Positions 7,078 through 9,103 of a DNA stretch of 9,103 bases are shown piece after piece. The stretch lies in contig PWGE01000194.1 in NCBI GenBank assembly GCA_003554345.1, forward strand, positions 1-9,103, read 5' to 3'. Source of the DNA: Candidatus Sumerlaeota bacterium (GTDB lineage: Bacteria > Sumerlaeota > T1SED10-198M). Positions within the stretch are counted from its first letter, which is position 1; each line of letters begins with the position of its first letter. The notes beneath the pieces were generated by a model, which worked only from the letters and a program-made list of their open reading frames with translations, was not told where the DNA came from and ran no database searches. The translations under genes were made by a program, and so were the position numbers.

Positions 7078-7538
7078 CGGCCTGTTTGCCTGGCAGCTTC
7101 TTTTACAGCTTCAATGATCTGGACATATCCCGTGCAACGGCAGAGGTTGCCAGAAAGGGCTTGTCGGATATCTTCTTCCCCGGGAGCAGGGTTTTTATCA
7201 AGAAGGGCTTTAGTACTCATAATAAATCCAGGTGTACAGAATCCACACTGAACAGCACCCTTTTCTATAAAAGCCTTCTGTATAACAGAAAGAGCTTTTC
7301 CCCCTACTCCTTCGATTGTCTCAATATTCTGCCCCTGCACCTGAACAGTAAGTAACAGACAGGAGTTCATCACTTTACCATCAACAAGAACAGTGCAGGC
7401 CCCACATTCTCCTTCGCCACAACCTTCTTTGGTGCCGGTTAATAGCAACCTATGACGCAAGGTATCAAGTAAACGTTCCGATAAAGGGAGCTCAAGATAA
7501 TGCTCACGTCCGTTTACATATAACGTGACTTTTCTCAT
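7074..7538 (-). CDS. [2Fe-2S] iron-sulfur subunit, xanthine/CO dehydrogenase family
   Basis: A 154-residue small subunit of the molybdenum hydroxylase type (xanthine dehydrogenase, CO dehydrogenase CoxS, isoquinoline or aldehyde oxidoreductase). It carries electrons from the molybdenum site to FAD through two [2Fe-2S] clusters. All eight cluster cysteines are present: Cys40, 45, 48 and 60 in the plant-ferredoxin-like N-terminal domain, and Cys98, 101, 133 and 135 in the helical C-terminal domain (QCGFCTPGF and GNLCRCTGY). Length is normal. The ATG overlaps the preceding stop by 4 nt (ATGA), and its own stop overlaps the next GTG. The ribosome site is weak, so translation probably depends on coupling. 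Usually the molybdopterin and FAD subunits are adjacent; neither is seen here. The family is certain, the substrate is not. Confidence 0.93.
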   Translation of the reverse strand: MRKVTLYVNGREHYLELPLSERLLDTLRHRLLLTGTKEGCGEGECGACTVLVDGKVMNSCLLLTVQVQGQNIETIEGVGGKALSVIQKAFIEKGAVQCGFCTPGFIMSTKALLDKNPAPGEEDIRQALSGNLCRCTGYVQIIEAVKEAARQTGR

Positions 7539-8017
7539 TTATTTTTTTCAGAATCTTTTTTACCTGCAAAATATGCTTTCAAAAATACCGAGTTGGGCAC
7601 CAGAAGCACCGTCTTTTTGCTGTCTGCTACTTCACTGCTGAACCATCCTGCTGATTGAAGAGTATAGTTTTCTCCGTTTAAAATAAGCTTTTTGTCTTTA
7701 ATTCCGTCTTCATTCATTACCAGGTAAAGCCACCCCGCCAGGCAGAGAAATAAATCTCTGGCATACAGAAAAGCAAAAAAAGCCAGTAAAACAACAAGGA
7801 ATAAAACAAGGTGTAAGAACAGATCCAGATGCAGCAACTGAAGAGTATATACCAGCAGAGACAGAGTAATAATTCCCAGGGCAACAGCGTATACAATAAA
7901 TACCATTGGTTGATAACGCTTTGTCACCACCTTTTGCACCGACGTCACTATTGGTTTTTGAAACACCCATAAAAGTAAAACAATAACCCAGCCTAAAATT
8001 AAGTGAATAGCATTCAT
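7535..8017 (-). CDS. Small membrane protein with MscS-like beta-domain
   Basis: A 160-residue protein with three hydrophobic segments (about 4-20, 37-60, 66-90) followed by a short soluble part. Residues about 92-150 line up by eye with the end of TM3 and the beta-domain of MscS mechanosensitive channels: LAGWLYLVMN, then KDKKLILNGENYTLQSAGWFSSEV, then KKTVLLVPNSVF, where VPNS matches the conserved IPN(S/G). The chain ends about ten residues later, so the C-terminal alpha/beta vestibule of MscS is missing, and the Gly/Ala packing of the pore helix is not evident. It could be a minimal MscS relative or a membrane protein that reuses the domain. The ATG follows a strong AAGGAGGT (8027-8034) at 9 nt. 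It is the first gene of the operon, under the perfect promoter at 8078-8106. Confidence 0.6.
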   Translation of the reverse strand: MNAIHLILGWVIVLLLWVFQKPIVTSVQKVVTKRYQPMVFIVYAVALGIITLSLLVYTLQLLHLDLFLHLVLFLVVLLAFFAFLYARDLFLCLAGWLYLVMNEDGIKDKKLILNGENYTLQSAGWFSSEVADSKKTVLLVPNSVFLKAYFAGKKDSEKNK

Positions 8018-8026
8018 AGTTCTATA

Positions 8027-8034
8027 ACCTCCTT
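8027..8034 (-). promoter_or_regulatory. Strong Shine-Dalgarno site of the operon's first gene
   Basis: AAGGAGGT on the minus strand is the best ribosome site in the window, 9 nt before ATG 8017. The two later genes of the operon have weak sites and appear to depend on coupling. Confidence 0.7.
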
Positions 8035-8077
8035 GTTGCTTTTCAGCAAAACATTATGATATGTAACTTATGATATT

Positions 8078-8106
8078 ATTATAACGTAAAAAAAAAAGGG
8101 TGTCAA
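8078..8106 (-). promoter_or_regulatory. Perfect sigma-70 promoter of the three-gene operon
   Basis: The minus strand reads TTGACA (8106-8101), a 17-bp spacer, then TATAAT (8083-8078): exact consensus boxes at the best spacing. The start would be near 8071, giving a leader of about 54 nt before ATG 8017. The spacer includes ten consecutive T (plus-strand A at 8088-8097). Two copies of TTATGATAT (plus strand, 8054-8062 and 8068-8076) lie at and just after the predicted start and could be operator half-sites. Confidence 0.8.
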
Positions 8107-8415
8107 TAAAAAAGCTATTGCTTTTATATTCTGATGACCCTTTGTACTCGCCATTCCCGAAGTCAGAGTGAGAGTCTCTTTTTCTGTAAAAATCTCAGGC
8201 AATTACTCCGCTTTCCGCAGCGACTCTCTATACCAAACCTTTTTTCTTGTATCGCCCGACGCATTATCAACACTGATGATACTTTCAGGAAGGCATAATG
8301 TCTTCCGGCAACCCTTTTCCCATTACCTCTTTTAACACCTGGCACACAGGCTTTTTCCTTGATTTGAGGAAATAAAGCCGGTAATAGCCCCAGAAGGATA
8401 TATCACCTTATCCAA
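8107..8415. other. Intergenic stretch without a recognisable gene
   Basis: These 309 bases lie between the GlcD-type gene and the operon promoter. Short frames exist: a 60-codon minus-strand ORF at 8163-8345 and a short plus-strand one. Neither resembles a known protein or has a ribosome site. A small hairpin AAAAGC/GCTTTT (8110-8115 with 8120-8125) next to a T-run in the minus direction may be a weak terminator for the GlcD-type gene just before the -35 box. A second imperfect stem, TTTCCT/AGGAAA near 8350-8375, lacks a T-run. It could be degraded coding DNA, but no parent gene is seen. Confidence 0.4.
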
Positions 8416-9103
8416 TCATGAAGATTCCTGGAAAATCTTACCGGGATTGAATATCCCATTAGGATCAAAGGCATCCTTAATCTTTTTCATACAATTAAGA
8501 ACGTCAGGACTCAACGCCAGGGAAATATATTGATTGCGTTTGCTGCCAATTCCATGTTCTCCGCTAAGCGTTCCACCAAGCGATGTGGATAATCGATATA
8601 TATCTTCCAGCACAGCAGGCAATTTTTCTTTCCACTCTTCTTCAGTAATTTTTTCTGTTTTGATCGGCGTTACATGCAGATTACCATCGCCCGCATGACC
8701 ATAAGTGGGGATCTCAATGCCATGTTTACCAGCTATATCCTGCAGTTTTTCAATAAATGCAGGAATAGCCGCAATAGGCACGACAACATCTTCCAGGGAT
8801 TGATGAGGATAAATTGCCTTTAGTGCTTCGGCAATATTACGCCGAATCACCCACAATTTTTCCCGACTGGGTGCATTATCAGCTACAAAAACATCAATCG
8901 CCTCTTTTTCCAGGCACAGTTCTCCGATTACTTCATAGTCTTTCATCAAAGAATCTTCATCGTTACCGTCAAGTTCTATGATTAAATAAGCACCGGCATC
9001 TTTGTAAGGGGGTTCAACATTGAGGTATTTTGCAGATTTTTCCACTGACAGTACATCCATAAACTCTATCGCGGTAGGAATTATCTTACCCCTGGTCATA
9101 ATA
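8416..9103 (-). CDS. FAD-linked oxidase, GlcD / D-lactate dehydrogenase type, C-terminal part
   Basis: The C-terminal 228 residues of a glycolate oxidase GlcD-like or D-lactate dehydrogenase flavoprotein are visible. The frame is open through position 9103, so the N-terminal FAD-binding (PCMH) domain lies outside; the first Met at 9099 is internal. Such enzymes oxidise 2-hydroxyacids such as D-lactate or glycolate and pass electrons to quinone, an iron-sulfur partner or electron-transfer flavoprotein. Family marks are the IPTAIEFMD segment, LWVIRRNIAEAL followed by EDVVVP (about 82-108), TYGHAGDGNLHV (132-143), GTLSGEHGIGSKR, and the closing KDAFDPNGIFNPGKIF. It ends with TGA at 8416-8418, about 310 nt from the next promoter. 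It reads the same way as the operon to its left but is probably transcribed apart from it. The exact substrate is not readable. Confidence 0.92.
   Translation of the reverse strand, partial: IMTRGKIIPTAIEFMDVLSVEKSAKYLNVEPPYKDAGAYLIIELDGNDEDSLMKDYEVIGELCLEKEAIDVFVADNAPSREKLWVIRRNIAEALKAIYPHQSLEDVVVPIAAIPAFIEKLQDIAGKHGIEIPTYGHAGDGNLHVTPIKTEKITEEEWKEKLPAVLEDIYRLSTSLGGTLSGEHGIGSKRNQYISLALSPDVLNCMKKIKDAFDPNGIFNPGKIFQESS

Noticed and set aside
7086-7355. 89-codon plus-strand ORF
   Set aside because: Lies wholly antisense to the [2Fe-2S] gene, whose eight cysteines prove the coding strand.
8163-8345. 60-codon minus-strand ORF in the gap beside the GlcD-type gene
   Set aside because: Basic, low-information sequence, no ribosome site, no family resemblance; kept only as part of the unexplained gap.
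1-9103. CRISPR array, insertion sequence or attachment site
   Set aside because: No regularly spaced repeats, transposase-like frames, or tRNA-end duplications were seen.

Overview
The window looks like an ordinary bacterial chromosome segment of moderate to low G+C (about 40-45 % by eye). Single-span and multi-span membrane proteins, sigma-70-type promoters and AGGAGG-type ribosome sites are all visible. The mix of a GH13 glycosidase, apt, a tRNA, a TPR membrane protein, GT-C glycosyltransferases and a GlcD-type oxidase would fit a spirochaete or another anaerobic Gram-negative-like bacterium. That placement is inference only; no marker gene here fixes the phylum. No phage gene, transposase, CRISPR array or rRNA was seen.

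Layout. On the left edge, reading leftward, is the N-terminal 285 residues of a GH13 alpha-amylase-family enzyme with all catalytic residues present. A 278-bp divergent spacer separates it from a rightward group: apt (adenine salvage), tRNA-Arg(CCT), and a membrane-anchored TPR protein. That group converges on a leftward pair: a GT39/ArnT-like GT-C membrane glycosyltransferase preceded by an alpha/beta-hydrolase. The hydrolase has Gly where the nucleophile Ser should be. In front of it lies a roughly 200-nt leader rich in hairpins, with an extended -10 promoter at its far end; this may be an undescribed cis-regulatory or small RNA.

Further right is a three-gene leftward operon joined by two 4-nt start/stop overlaps: a shortened MscS-like membrane protein, a [2Fe-2S] subunit of the xanthine/CO dehydrogenase type, and a 656-residue GT-C-like membrane protein. 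It is driven by a perfect TTGACA-N17-TATAAT promoter whose spacer holds a run of ten T, a possible slippage site. After a 300-bp stretch with no recognisable gene, the window ends in the C-terminal half of a GlcD/D-lactate-dehydrogenase-type FAD-linked oxidase.

How the genes may work together. The two large GT-C-like proteins and the hydrolase suggest envelope glycan or lipid modification. The [2Fe-2S] subunit has no molybdenum or FAD subunit beside it in this window, so its partner must be elsewhere or its role is different. The oddest signals are the inactive-looking hydrolase, the structured leader, the unusual three-gene operon and its homopolymer-containing promoter.
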